The notes beneath the pieces are model-generated. The model made no database searches and had not been told where the DNA came from. It was given only the letters and a program-made list of their open reading frames with translations. Made by a program: the position numbers and the translations under genes. Of a stretch of 64,000 bases of DNA, positions 12,936 to 25,947 are shown piece after piece (position 1 is the first letter of the stretch; each line of letters opens with the position of its first letter). The stretch spans positions 1,736,001-1,800,000 of the forward strand of contig JBBELK010000096.1 in NCBI GenBank assembly GCA_037783545.1, written 5' to 3'. The stretch is from Henricia sp. BOLD:AAB3569. Taxonomy: Eukaryota; Echinodermata; Asteroidea; Spinulosida; Echinasteridae.

Positions 12936-15597
12936 GTGGCTGTCTGTACACTCCTCTTTGGTGTACTCCTGACTCGTGCGCATGCTCAGTCCTTCGGACT
13001 GTCGTTGACACGCCCCAGTTTGGGACGGGAATTTGGTCAAAGTGTAGTCCAAACGTCGGCAAATTTGGAGGTCGAAAAATTTTCCAACGAACTTCACATT
13101 TTGCATGCTCCAAACACTCTATATTGCGCACTTGTCCTAAACAATTGACAGACTTTTCGCCGGGAAATGGCAGAGAAATTTCAGAGTTTAGGGAAAACTG
13201 GGTTGGGGCTTCCTGACTGCTCTCGCAAACCGTGGCTGTCTGTTCACTCCTCTTTGGTGTACTCCTGACTCGTGCGCATGCTCAGTCCTTCGGACTGTTG
13301 TTGACACGCCCCAGTTTGGGACGGGAATTTGGTCAAAGTGTAGTCCAAACGTCGGCAAATTTGGAGGTCAAAAAATTTTTCGACGAACTTCAAATTTTGC
13401 ATGCTCCAAACACTCTATATTGCGCACTTGTCCTAAAAAATTGACAGACTTTTCGCCGGGAAATGGCAGAGAAATTTCAGAGTTTAGGGAAAACTCGGTT
13501 GGGGCTTCCTGACTGCTCCCGCAAACCGTGGCTGTCTGAACACTCCTCTTTGGTGTACTCCTGACTCGTGCGCATGCTCAGTCCTTCGGACTGTCGTTGA
13601 CACGGCCCAGTTTGGGACGGGAATTTGGTCAAAGTGTGGTCCAAACGTCGGCAAATTTGGAGGTCAAAAAATTTTCCGACGAACTTCAAATTTTGCATGC
13701 TCCAAACACTCTATATTGCGCACTTGTCCTAAAAAATTGACAGACTTTTCGCCGGGAAATGGCAGAGAAATTTCAGAGTTTAGGGAAAACTGGGTTGGGG
13801 CTTCCTGACTGCTCCCGCAAACCGTGGCTGTCTGTACACTCCTCTTTGGTGTACTCCTGACTCGTGCGCATGCTCAGTCCTTCGGACTGTCGTTGACACG
13901 GCCCAGTTTGGGACGGGAATTTGGTCAAAGTGTGGTCCAAACGTCGGCAAATTTGGAGGTCGAGAAATTTTCCGACGAACTTCAAATTTTGCATGCTCCA
14001 AACACTCTATATTGCGCACTTGTCCTAAAAAATGTACAGACTTTCGCCGGGAAAAGGCAGAGAAATTTCAGAGTTTAGGGAAAACTGGGTTGGGGCTTCC
14101 TGACTGCTCCCGCAAACCTTGGCTGTCTGTACACTCCTCTTTGGTGTACTCCTGACTCGTGCGCATGCTCAGTCCTTCGGACTGTCGTTGACACGGCCCA
14201 GTTTGGGACGGGAATTTGGTCAAAGTGTGGTCCAAACGTCGGCAAATTTGGAGGTCGAAAAATTTTCTGACGAACTTCAAATTTTGCATGCTCTAAACAC
14301 TGTATATTGCGCACTTGTCCTAAAAAATTGACAGACTTTCGCCTGGAAATGGCAGAGAAAATTCAGAGTTTAGGGAAAACTAGGTTGGGGCTTCCTGACT
14401 GCTCCCGCAAACCTTGGCTGTCTGTACACTCCTCTTTGGTGTACTCCTGACTCGTGCGCATGCTCAGTCCTTCGGACTGTCGTTGACACGGCCCAGTTTG
14501 GGACGGGAATTTGGTCAAAGTGTGGTCCAAACGTCGGCAAATTTGGAGGTCGAGAAATTTTCTGACGAACTTCAAATTTTGCATGCTCCAAACACTCTAT
14601 ATTGCGCACTTGTCCTAACAAATTGACAGACTTTCGCCTGGAAATGGCAGAGAAAATTCAGAGTTTAGGGAAAACTGGGTTGGGGCTTCCTGACTGCTCC
14701 CGCAAACCGTGGCTGTCTGTACACTCCTCTTTGGTGTACTCCTGACTCGTGCGCATGCTCAGTCCTTCGGACTGTCGTTGACAATGCCCAGTTTGGGACG
14801 GGAATTTGGTCAAAGTGTAGTCCAAACGTCGGCAAATTTGGAGGTCAAAAAATTTTCCGACGAACTTCAAATTTTGCATGCTCCAAACACTCTATATTGC
14901 GCACTTGTCCTAAAAAATTGACAGACTTTTCGCCGGGAAATGGCAGAGAAATTTCAGAGTTTAGGGAAAACTGGGTTGGGGCTTCCTGACTGCTCCCGCA
15001 AACCGTGGCTGTCTGTACACTCCTCTTTGGTGTACTCCTGACTCGTGCGCATGCTCAGTCCTTCGGACTGTCGTTGACACGCCCCAGTTTGGGACGGGAA
15101 TTTGGTCAAAGTGTAGTCCAAACGTCGGCAAATTTGGAGGTCGAAAAATTTTCCGACGAACTTCAAATTTTGCATGCTCCAAACACTCTATATTGCGCAC
15201 TTGTCCTAAAAAATTGACAGACTTTCGCCGGGAAATGGCAGAGAAATTTCAGAGTTTAGGGAAAACTAGGTTGGGGCTTCCTGACTGCTCCCGCAAACCG
15301 TGGCTGTCTGTACACTCCTCTTTGGTGTACTCCTGACTCGTGCGCATGCTCAGTCCTTCGGACTGTCGTTGACACGCCCCAGTTTGGGACGGGAATTTGT
15401 TCAAAGTGTAGTCCAAACGTCGGCAAATTTGGAGGTCAAACAATTTTTTTCGACGAACTTCAAATTTTGCATGCTCCAAACACTCTATATTGCGCACTTG
15501 TCCTAAACAATTGACAGACTTTTCGCCGGGAAATGGCAGAGAAATTTCAGAGTTTAGGGAAAACTGGGTTGGGGCTTCCTGACTGCTCCCGCAAACC
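12936..15597 (+). repeat. HOR cycle 7: canonical F-A-B-H-C-D-G-I-E (9-mer)
   Basis: Second complete cycle, 2662 bp, in the same order as 8207-10867. Starts are 12936, 13232, 13528, 13824, 14119, 14414, 14709, 15005 and 15300. Confidence 0.92.
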
Positions 15598-17669
15598 GTG
15601 GCTGTCTGTACACTCCTCTTTGGTGTACTCCTGACTCGTGCGCATGCTCAGTCCTTCGGACTGTCGTTGACACGCCCCAGTTTGGGACGGGAATTTGGTC
15701 AAAGTGTAGTCCAAACGTCGGCAAATTTGGAGGTCGAACAATTTTCCGACGAACTTCACATTTTGCATGCTCCAAACACTCTATATTGCGCACTTGTCCT
15801 AAACAATTGACAGACTTTCGCCGGGAAATGGCAGAGAAATTTCAGAGTTTAGGGAAAACTGGGTTGGGGCTTCCTGACTGCTCTCGCAAACCGTGGCTGT
15901 CTGTTCACTCCTCTTTGGTGTACTCCTGACTCGTGCGCATGCTCAGTCCTTCGGACTGTTGTTGACACGCCCCAGTTTGGGACGGGAATTTGGTCAAAGT
16001 GTAGTCCAAACGTCGGCAAATTTGGAGGTCAAAAAATTTTTCGACGAACTTCAAATTTTGCATGCTCCAAACACTCTATATTGCGCACTTGTCCTAAAAA
16101 ATTGACAGACTTTTCGCCGGGAAATGGCAGAGAAATTTCAGAGTTTAGGGAAAACTCGGTTGGGGCTTCCTGACTGCTCCCGCAAACCGTGGCTGTCTGA
16201 ACACTCCTCTTTGGTGTACTCCTGACTCGTGCGCATGCTCAGTCCTTCGGACTGTCGTTGACACGGCCCAGTTTGGGACGGGAATTTGGTCAAAGTGTAG
16301 TCCAAACGTCGGCAAATTTGGAGGTCGAAAAATTTTCCGACGAACTTCAAATTTTGCATGCTCCAAACACTCTATATTGCGCACTTGTCCTAAAAAATTG
16401 ACAGACTTTCGCCGGGAAATGGCAGAGAAATTTCAGAGTTTAGGGAAAACTAGGTTGGGGCTTCCTGACTGCTCCCGCAAACCGTGGCTGTCTGTACACT
16501 CCTCTTTGGTGTACTCCTGACTCGTGCGCATGCTCAGTCCTTCGGACTGTCGTTGACACGCCCCAGTTTGGGACGGGAATTTGTTCAAAGTGTAGTCCAA
16601 ACGTCGGCAAATTTGGAGGTCAAACAATTTTTTTCGACGAACTTCAAATTTTGCATGCTCCAAACACTCTATATTGCGCACTTGTCCTAACAAATTGACA
16701 GACTTTCGCCTGGAAATGGCAGAGAAAATTCAGAGTTTAGGGAAAACTGGGTTGGGGCTTCCTGACTGCTCCCGCAAACCGTGGCTGTCTGTACACTCCT
16801 CTTTGGTGTACTCCTGACTCGTGCGCATGCTCAGTCCTTCGGACTGTCGTTGACAATGCCCAGCTTGGGACGGGAATTTGGTCAAAGTGTAGTCCAAACG
16901 TCGGCAAATTTGGAGGTCAAAAAATTTTCCGACGAACTTCAAATTTTGCATGCTCCAAACACTCTATATTGCGCACTTGTCCTAAAAAATTGACAGACTT
17001 TTCGCCGGGAAATGGCAGAGAAATTTCAGAGTTTAGGGAAAACTGGGTTGGGGCTTCCTGACTGCTCCCGCAAACCGTGGCTGTCTGTACACTCCTCTTT
17101 GGTGTACTCCTGACTCGTGCGCATGCTCAGTCCTTCGGACTGTCGTTGACACGCCCCAGTTTGGGACGGGAATTTGGTCAAAGTGTAGTCCAAACGTCGG
17201 CAAATTTGGAGGTCGAAAAATTTTCCGACGAACTTCAAATTTTGCATGCTCCAAACACTCTATATTGCGCACTTGTCCTAAAAAATTGACAGACTTTCGC
17301 CGGGAAATGGCAGAGAAATTTCAGAGTTTAGGGAAAACTAGGTTGGGGCTTCCTGACTGCTCCCGCAAACCGTGGCTGTCTGTACACTCCTCTTTGGTGT
17401 ACTCCTGACTCGTGCGCATGCTCAGTCCTTCGGACTGTCGTTGACACGCCCCAGTTTGGGACGGGAATTTGTTCAAAGTGTAGTCCAAACGTCGGCAAAT
17501 TTGGAGGTCAAACAATTTTTTTCGACGAACTTCAAATTTTGCATGCTCCAAACACTCTATATTGCGCACTTGTCCTAAAAAATTGACAGACTTTTCGCCG
17601 GGAAATGGCAGAGAAATTTCAGAGTTTAGGGAAAACTGGGTTGGGGCTTCCTGACTGCTCCCGCAAACC
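15598..17669 (+). repeat. HOR cycle 8: F-A-B/I-E/D-G-I-E (7-mer with mosaics)
   Basis: The copy at 16189 starts as B (ctgaacactcc, ggcccag) and ends as I (gtagtcc, gtcgaaaaattttcc), followed by E as I normally is. That E (16484) ends with the D-type cctaacaaattg and cctgg, and is followed by G as D normally is. Two within-monomer exchanges explain the order. Confidence 0.85.
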
Positions 17670-20600
17670 GTGGCTGTCTGTACACTCCTCTTTGGTGTAC
17701 TCCTGACTCGTGCGCATGCTCAGTCCTTCGGACTGTCGTTGACACGCCCCAGTTTGGGACGGGAATTTGGTCAAAGTGTAGTCCAAACGTCGGCAAATTT
17801 GGAGGTCGAAAAATTTTCCGACGAACTTCACATTTTGCATGCTCCAAACACTCTATATTGCGCACTTGTCCTAAACAATTGACAGACTTTCGCCGGGAAA
17901 TGGCAGAGAAATTTCAGAGTTTAGGGAAAACTGGGTTGGGGCTTCCTGACTGCTCTCGCAAACCGTGGCTGTCTGTTCACTCCTCTTTGGTGTACTCCTG
18001 ACTCGTGCGCATGCTCAGTCCTTCGGACTGTTGTTGACACGCCCCAGTTTGGGACGGGAATTTGGTCAAAGTGTAGTCCAAACGTCGGCAAATTTGGAGG
18101 TCAAAAAATTTTTCGACGAACTTCAAATTTTGCATGCTCCAAACACTCTATATTGCGCACTTGTCCTAAAAAATTGACAGACTTTTCGCCGGGAAATGGC
18201 AGAGAAATTTCAGAGTTTAGGGAAAACTCGGTTGGGGCTTCCTGACTGCTCCCGCAAACCGTGGCTGTCTGAACACTCCTCTTTGGTGTACTCCTGACTC
18301 GTGCGCATGCTCAGTCCTTCGGACTGTCGTTGACACGGCCCAGTTTGGGACGGGAATTTGGTCAAAGTGTGGTCCAAACGTCGGCAAATTTGGAGGTCAA
18401 AAAATTTTCCGACGAACTTCAAATTTTGCATGCTCCAAACACTCTATATTGCGCACTTGTCCTAAAAAATTGACAGACTTTTCGCCGGGAAATGGCAGAG
18501 AAATTTCAGAGTTTAGGGAAAACTGGGTTGGGGCTTCCTGACTGCTCCCGCAAACCGTGGCTGTCTGTACACTCCTCTTTGGTGTACTCCTGACTCGTGC
18601 GCATGCTCAGTCCTTCGGACTGTCGTTGACACGGCCCAGTTTGGGACGGGAATTTGGTCAAAGTGTGGTCCAAACGTCGGCAAATTTGGAGGTCGAGAAA
18701 TTTTCCGACGAACTTCAAATTTTGCATGCTCCAAACACTCTATATTGCGCACTTGTCCTAAAAAATGTACAGACTTTCGCCGGGAAAAGGCAGAGAAATT
18801 TCAGAGTTTAGGGAAAACTGGGTTGGGGCTTCCTGACTGCTCCCGCAAACCTTGGCTGTCTGTACACTCCTCTTTGGTGTACTCCTGACTCGTGCGCATG
18901 CTCAGTCCTTCGGACTGTCGTTGACACGGCCCAGTTTGGGACGGGAATTTGGTCAAAGTGTGGTCCAAACGTCGGCAAATTTGGAGGTCGAGAAATTTTC
19001 TGACGAACTTCAAATTTTGCATGCTCTAAACACTGTATATTGCGCACTTGTCCTAAAAAATTGACAGACTTTCGCCTGGAAATGGCAGAGAAAATTCAGA
19101 GTTTAGGGAAAACTAGGTTGGGGCTTCCTGACTGCTCCCGCAAACCTTGGCTGTCTGTACACTCCTCTTTGGTGTACTCCTGACTCGTGCGCATGCTCAG
19201 TCCTTCGGACTGTCGTTGACACGGCCCAGTTTGGGACGGGAATTTGGTCAAAGTGTGGTCCAAACGTCGGCAAATTTGGAGGTCGAGAAATTTTCTGACG
19301 AACTTCAAATTTTGCATGCTCCAAACACTCTATATTGCGCACTTGTCCTAACAAATTGACAGACTTTCGCCTGGAAATGGCAGAGAAAATTCAGAGTTTA
19401 GGGAAAACTGGGTTGGGGCTTCCTGACTGCTCCCGCAAACCGTGGCTGTCTGTACACTCCTCTTTGGTGTACTCCTGACTCGTGCGCATGCTCAGTCCTT
19501 CGGACTGTCGTTGACACGGCCCAGTTTGGGACGGGAATTTGGTCAAAGTGTGGTCCAAACGTCGGCAAATTTGGAGGTCGAGAAATTTTCCGACGAACTT
19601 CAAATTTTGCATGCTCCAAACACTCTATATTGCGCACTTGTCCTAAAAAATGTACAGACTTTCGCCGGGAAAAGGCAGAGAAATTTCAGAGTTTAGGGAA
19701 AACTGGGTTGGGGCTTCCTGACTGCTCCCGCAAACCTTGGCTGTCTGTACACTCCTCTTTGGTGTACTCCTGACTCGTGCGCATGCTCAGTCCTTCGGAC
19801 TGTCGTTGACACGGCCCAGTTTGGGACGGGAATTTGGTCAAAGTGTGGTCCAAACGTCGGCAAATTTGGAGGTCGAGAAATTTTCTGACGAACTTCAAAT
19901 TTTGCATGCTCTAAACACTGTATATTGCGCACTTGTCCTAAAAAATTGACAGACTTTCGCCTGGAAATGGCAGAGAAAATTCAGAGTTTAGGGAAAACTA
20001 GGTTGGGGCTTCCTGACTGCTCCCGCAAACCTTGGCTGTCTGTACACTCCTCTTTGGTGTACTCCTGACTCGTGCGCATGCTCAGTCCTTCGGACTGTCG
20101 TTGACACGGCCCAGTTTGGGACGGGAATTTGGTCAAAGTGTGGTCCAAACGTCGGCAAATTTGGAGGTCGAGAAATTTTCTGACGAACTTCAAATTTTGC
20201 ATGCTCCAAACACTCTATATTGCGCACTTGTCCTAACAAATTGACAGACTTTCGCCTGGAAATGGCAGAGAAAATTCAGAGTTTAGGGAAAACTGGGTTG
20301 GGGCTTCCTGACTGCTCCCGCAAACCGTGGCTGTCTGTACACTCCTCTTTGGTGTACTCCTGACTCGTGCGCATGCTCAGTCCTTCGGACTGTCGTTGAC
20401 AATGCCCAGTTTGGGACGGGAATTTGGTCAAAGTGTAGTCCAAACGTCGGCAAATTTGGAGGTCAAAAAATTTTCCGACGAACTTCAAATTTTGCATGCT
20501 CCAAACACTCTATATTGCGCACTTGTCCTAAAAAATTGACAGACTTTTCGCCGGGAAATGGCAGAGAAATTTCAGAGTTTAGGGAAAACTGGGTTGGGGC

Positions 20601-22991
20601 TTCCTGACTGCTCCCGCAAACCGTGGCTGTCTGTACACTCCTCTTTGGTGTACTCCTGACTCGTGCGCATGCTCAGTCCTTCGGACTGTCGTTGACACGC
20701 CCAAGTTTGGGACGGGAATTTGGTCAAAGTGTAGTCCAAACGTCGGCAAATTTGGAGGTCGAAAAATTTTCCGACGAACTTCAAATTTTGCATGCTCCAA
20801 ACACTCTATATTGCGCACTTGTCCTAAAAAATTGACAGACTTTCGCCGGGAAATGGCAGAGAAATTTCAGAGTTTAGGGAAAACTAGGTTGGGGCTTCCT
20901 GACTGCTCCCGCAAACCGTGGCTGTCTGTACACTCCTCTTTGGTGTACTCCTGACTCGTGCGCATGCTCAGTCCTTCGGACTGTCGTTGACACGCCCCAG
21001 TTTGGGACGGGAATTTGTTCAAAGTGTAGTCCAAACGTCGGCAAATTTGGAGGTCAAACAATTTTTTTCGACGAACTTCAAATTTTGCATGCTCCAAACA
21101 CTCTATATTGCGCACTTGTCCTAACAAATTGACAGACTTTCGCCTGGAAATGGCAGAGAAAATTCAGAGTTTAGGGAAAACTGGGTTGGGGCTTCCTGAC
21201 TGCTCCCGCAAACCGTGGCTGTCTGTACACTCCTCTTTGGTGTACTCCTGACTCGTGCGCATGCTCAGTCCTTCGGACTGTCGTTGACAATGCCCAGTTT
21301 GGGACGGGAATTTGGTCAAAGTGTAGTCCAAACGTCGGCAAATTTGGAGGTCAAAAAATTTTCCGACGAACTTCAAATTTTGCATGCTCCAAACACTCTA
21401 TATTGCGCACTTGTCCTAAAAAATTGACAGACTTTTCGCCGGGAAATGGCAGAGAAATTTCAGAGTTTAGGGAAAACTGGGTTGGGGCTTCCTGACTGCT
21501 CCCGCAAACCGTGGCTGTCTGTACACTCCTCTTTGGTGTACTCCTGACTCGTGCGCATGCTCAGTCCTTCGGACTGTCGTTGACACGCCCCAGTTTGGGA
21601 CGGGAATTTGGTCAAAGTGTAGTCCAAACGTCGGCAAATTTGGAGGTCGAAAAATTTTCCGACGAACTTCAAATTTTGCATGCTCCAAACACTCTATATT
21701 GCGCACTTGTCCTAAAAAATTGACAGACTTTCGCCGGGAAATGGCAGAGAAATTTCAGAGTTTAGGGAAAACTAGGTTGGGGCTTCCTGACTGCTCCCGC
21801 AAACCGTGGCTGTCTGTACACTCCTCTTTGGTGTACTCCTGACTCGTGCGCATGCTCAGTCCTTCGGACTGTCGTTGACACGCCCCAGTTTGGGACGGGA
21901 ATTTGTTCAAAGTGTAGTCCAAACGTCGGCAAATTTGGAGGTCAAACAATTTTTTTTGACGAACTTCAAATTTTGCATGCTCCAAACACTCTATATTGCG
22001 CACTTGTCCTAACAAATTGACAGACTTTCGCCTGGAAATGGCAGAGAAAATTCAGAGTTTAGGGAAAACTGGGTTGGGGCTTCCTGACTGCTCCCGCAAA
22101 CCGTGGCTGTCTGTACACTCCTCTTTGGTGTACTCCTGACTCGTGCGCATGCTCAGTCCTTCGGACTGTCGTTGACAATGCCCAGTTTGGGACGGGAATT
22201 TGGTCAAAGTGTAGTCCAAACGTCGGCAAATTTGGAGGTCAAAAAATTTTCCGACGAACTTCAAATTTTGCATGCTCCAAACACTCTATATTGCGCACTT
22301 GTCCTAAAAAATTGACAGACTTTTCGCCGGGAAATGGCAGAGAAATTTCAGAGTTTAGGGAAAACTGGGTTGGGGCTTCCTGACTGCTCCCGCAAACCGT
22401 GGCTGTCTGTACACTCCTCTTTGGTGTACTCCTGACTCGTGCGCATGCTCAGTCCTTCGGACTGTCGTTGACACGCCCCAGTTTGGGACGGGAATTTGGT
22501 CAAAGTGTAGTCCAAACGTCGGCAAATTTGGAGGTCGAACAATTTTCCGACGAACTTCAAATTTTGCATGCTCCAAACACTCTATATTGCGCACTTGTCC
22601 TAAAAAATTGACAGACTTTCGCCGGGAAATGGCAGAGAAATTTCAGAGTTTAGGGAAAACTAGGTTGGGGCTTCCTGACTGCTCCCGCAAACCGTGGCTG
22701 TCTGTACACTCCTCTTTGGTGTACTCCTGACTCGTGCGCATGCTCAGTCCTTCGGACTGTCGTTGACACGCCCCAGTTTGGGACGGGAATTTGTTCAAAG
22801 TGTAGTCCAAACGTCGGCAAATTTGGAGGTCAAACAATTTTTTTCGACGAACTTCAAATTTTGCATGCTCCAAACACTCTATATTGCGCACTTGTCCTAA
22901 AAAATTGACAGACTTTTCGCCGGGAAATGGCAGAGAAATTTCAGAGTTTAGGGAAAACTGGGTTGGGGCTTCCTGACTGCTCCCGCAAACC
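17670..22991 (+). repeat. HOR cycle 9: expanded F-A-B-(HCD)x2-(GIE)x3 (18-mer)
   Basis: Eighteen monomers over 5322 bp, twice the canonical length. H-C-D occurs at 18557-19441 and again at 19442-20326. G-I-E occurs three times, starting at 20327, 21215 and 22103. The E copies at 20918 and 21806 have the D-type cctaacaaattg end that leads into G, so the expansion joins lie within E. Confidence 0.88.
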
Positions 22992-25947
22992 GTGGCTGTC
23001 TGTACACTCCTCTTTGGTGTACTCCTGACTCGTGCGCATGCTCAGTCCTTCGGACTGTCGTTGACACGCCCCAGTTTGGGACGGGAATTTGGTCAAAGTG
23101 TAGTCCAAACGTCGGCAAATTTGGAGGTCGAAAAATTTTCCGACGAACTTCACATTTTGCATGCTCCAAACACTCTATATTGCGCACTTGTCCTAAACAA
23201 TTGACAGACTTTCGCCGGGAAATGGCAGAGAAATTTCAGAGTTTAGGGAAAACTGGGTTGGGGCTTCCTGACTGCTCTCGCAAACCGTGGCTGTCTGTTC
23301 ACTCCTCTTTGGTGTACTCCTGACTCGTGCGCATGCTCAGTCCTTCGGACTGTTGTTGACACGCCCCAGTTTGGGACGGGAATTTGGTCAAAGTGTAGTC
23401 CAAACGTCGGCAAATTTGGAGGTCAAAAAATTTTTCGACGAACTTCAAATTTTGCATGCTCCAAACACTCTATATTGCGCACTTGTCCTAAAAAATTGAC
23501 AGACTTTTCGCCGGGAAATGGCAGAGAAATTTCAGAGTTTAGGGAAAACTCGGTTGGGGCTTCCTGACTGCTCCCGCAAACCGTGGCTGTCTGAACACTC
23601 CTCTTTGGTGTACTCCTGACTCGTGCGCATGCTCAGTCCTTCGGACTGTCGTTGACACGGCCCAGTTTGGGACGGGAATTTGGTCAAAGTGTGGTCCAAA
23701 CGTCGGCAAATTTGGAGGTCAAAAAATTTTCTGACGAACTTCAAATTTTGCATGCTCCAAACACTCTATATTGCGCACTTGTCCTAAAAAATTGACAGAC
23801 TTTTCGCCGGGAAATGGCAGAGAAATTTCAGAGTTTAGGGAAAACTGGGTTGGGGCTTCCTGACTGCTCCCGCAAACCGTGGCTGTCTGTACACTCCTCT
23901 TTGGTGTACTCCTGACTCGTGCGCATGCTCAGTCCTTCGGACTGTCGTTGACACGGCCCAGTTTGGGACGGGAATTTGGTCAAAGTGTGGTCCAAACGTC
24001 GGCAAATTTGGAGGTCGAGAAATTTTCCGACGAACTTCAAATTTTGCATGCTCCAAACACTCTATATTGCGCACTTGTCCTAAAAAATGTACAGACTTTC
24101 GCCGGGAAAAGGCAGAGAAATTTCAGAGTTTAGGGAAAACTGGGTTGGGGCTTCCTGACTGCTCCCGCAAACCTTGGCTGTCTGTACACTCCTCTTTGGT
24201 GTACTCCTGACTCGTGCGCATGCTCAGTCCTTCGGACTGTCGTTGACACGGCCCAGTTTGGGACGGGAATTTGGTCAAAGTGTGGTCCAAACGTCGGCAA
24301 ATTTGGAGGTCGAGAAATTTTCCGACGAACTTCAAATTTTGCATGCTCCAAACACTCTATATTGCGCACTTGTCCTAAAAAATGTACAGACTTTCGCCGG
24401 GAAAAGGCAGAGAAATTTCAGAGTTTAGGGAAAACTGGGTTGGGGCTTCCTGACTGCTCCCGCAAACCTTGGCTGTCTGTACACTCCTCTTTGGTGTACT
24501 CCTGACTCGTGCGCATGCTCAGTCCTTCGGACTGTCGTTGACACGGCCCAGTTTGGGACGGGAATTTGGTCAAAGTGTGGTCCAAACGTCGGCAAATTTG
24601 GAGGTCGAGAAATTTTCTGACGAACTTCAAATTTTGCATGCTCTAAACACTGTATATTGCGCACTTGTCCTAAAAAATTGACAGACTTTCGCCTGGAAAT
24701 GGCAGAGAAAATTCAGAGTTTAGGGAAAACTAGGTTGGGGCTTCCTGACTGCTCCCGCAAACCTTGGCTGTCTGTACACTCCTCTTTGGTGTACTCCTGA
24801 CTCGTGCGCATGCTCAGTCCTTCGGACTGTCGTTGACACGGCCCAGTTTGGGACGGGAATTTGGTCAAAGTGTGGTCCAAACGTCGGCAAATTTGGAGGT
24901 CGAGAAATTTTCTGACGAACTTCAAATTTTGCATGCTCCAAACACTCTATATTGCGCACTTGTCCTAACAAATTGACAGACTTTCGCCTGGAAATGGCAG
25001 AGAAAATTCAGAGTTTAGGGAAAACTGGGTTGGGGCTTCCTGACTGCTCCCGCAAACCGTGGCTGTCTGTACACTCCTCTTTGGTGTACTCCTGACTCGT
25101 GCGCATGCTCAGTCCTTCGGACTGTCGTTGACAATGCCCAGTTTGGGACGGGAATTTGGTCAAAGTGTAGTCCAAACGTCGGCAAATTTGGAGGTCAAAA
25201 AATTTTCCGACGAACTTCAAATTTTGCATGCTCCAAACACTCTATATTGCGCACTTGTCCTAAAAAATTGACAGACTTTTCGCCGGGAAATGGCAGAGAA
25301 ATTTCAGAGTTTAGGGAAAACTGGGTTGGGGCTTCCTGACTGCTCCCGCAAACCGTGGCTGTCTGTACACTCCTCTTTGGTGTACTCCTGACTCGTGCGC
25401 ATGCTCAGTCCTTCGGACTGTCGTTGACACGCCCCAGTTTGGGACGGGAATTTGGTCAAAGTGTAGTCCAAACGTCGGCAAATTTGGAGGTCGAAAAATT
25501 TTCCGACGAACTTCAAATTTTGCATGCTCCAAACACTCTATATTGCGCACTTGTCCTAAAAAATTGACAGACTTTCGCCGGGAAATGGCAGAGAAATTTC
25601 AGAGTTTAGGGAAAACTAGGTTGGGGCTTCCTGACTGCTCCCGCAAACCGTGGCTGTCTGTACACTCCTCTTTGGTGTACTCCTGACTCGTGCGCATGCT
25701 CAGTCCTTCGGACTGTCGTTGACACGCCCCAGTTTGGGACGGGAATTTGTTCAAAGTGTAGTCCAAACGTCGGCAAATTTGGAGGTCAAACAATTTTTTT
25801 CGACGAACTTCAAATTTTGCATGCTCCAAACACTCTATATTGCGCACTTGTCCTAAAAAATTGACAGACTTTTCGCCGGGAAATGGCAGAGAAATTTCAG
25901 AGTTTAGGGAAAACTGGGTTGGGGCTTCCTGACTGCTCCCGCAAACC
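22992..25947 (+). repeat. HOR cycle 10: F-A-B-H-H-C-D-G-I-E (10-mer)
   Basis: Ten monomers over about 2956 bp. H is present twice (23879 and 24174); the second H has the C-type ccttggctg start and an H end, so it is a C/H mosaic. This is the last well-ordered cycle before the array becomes irregular. Confidence 0.85.
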
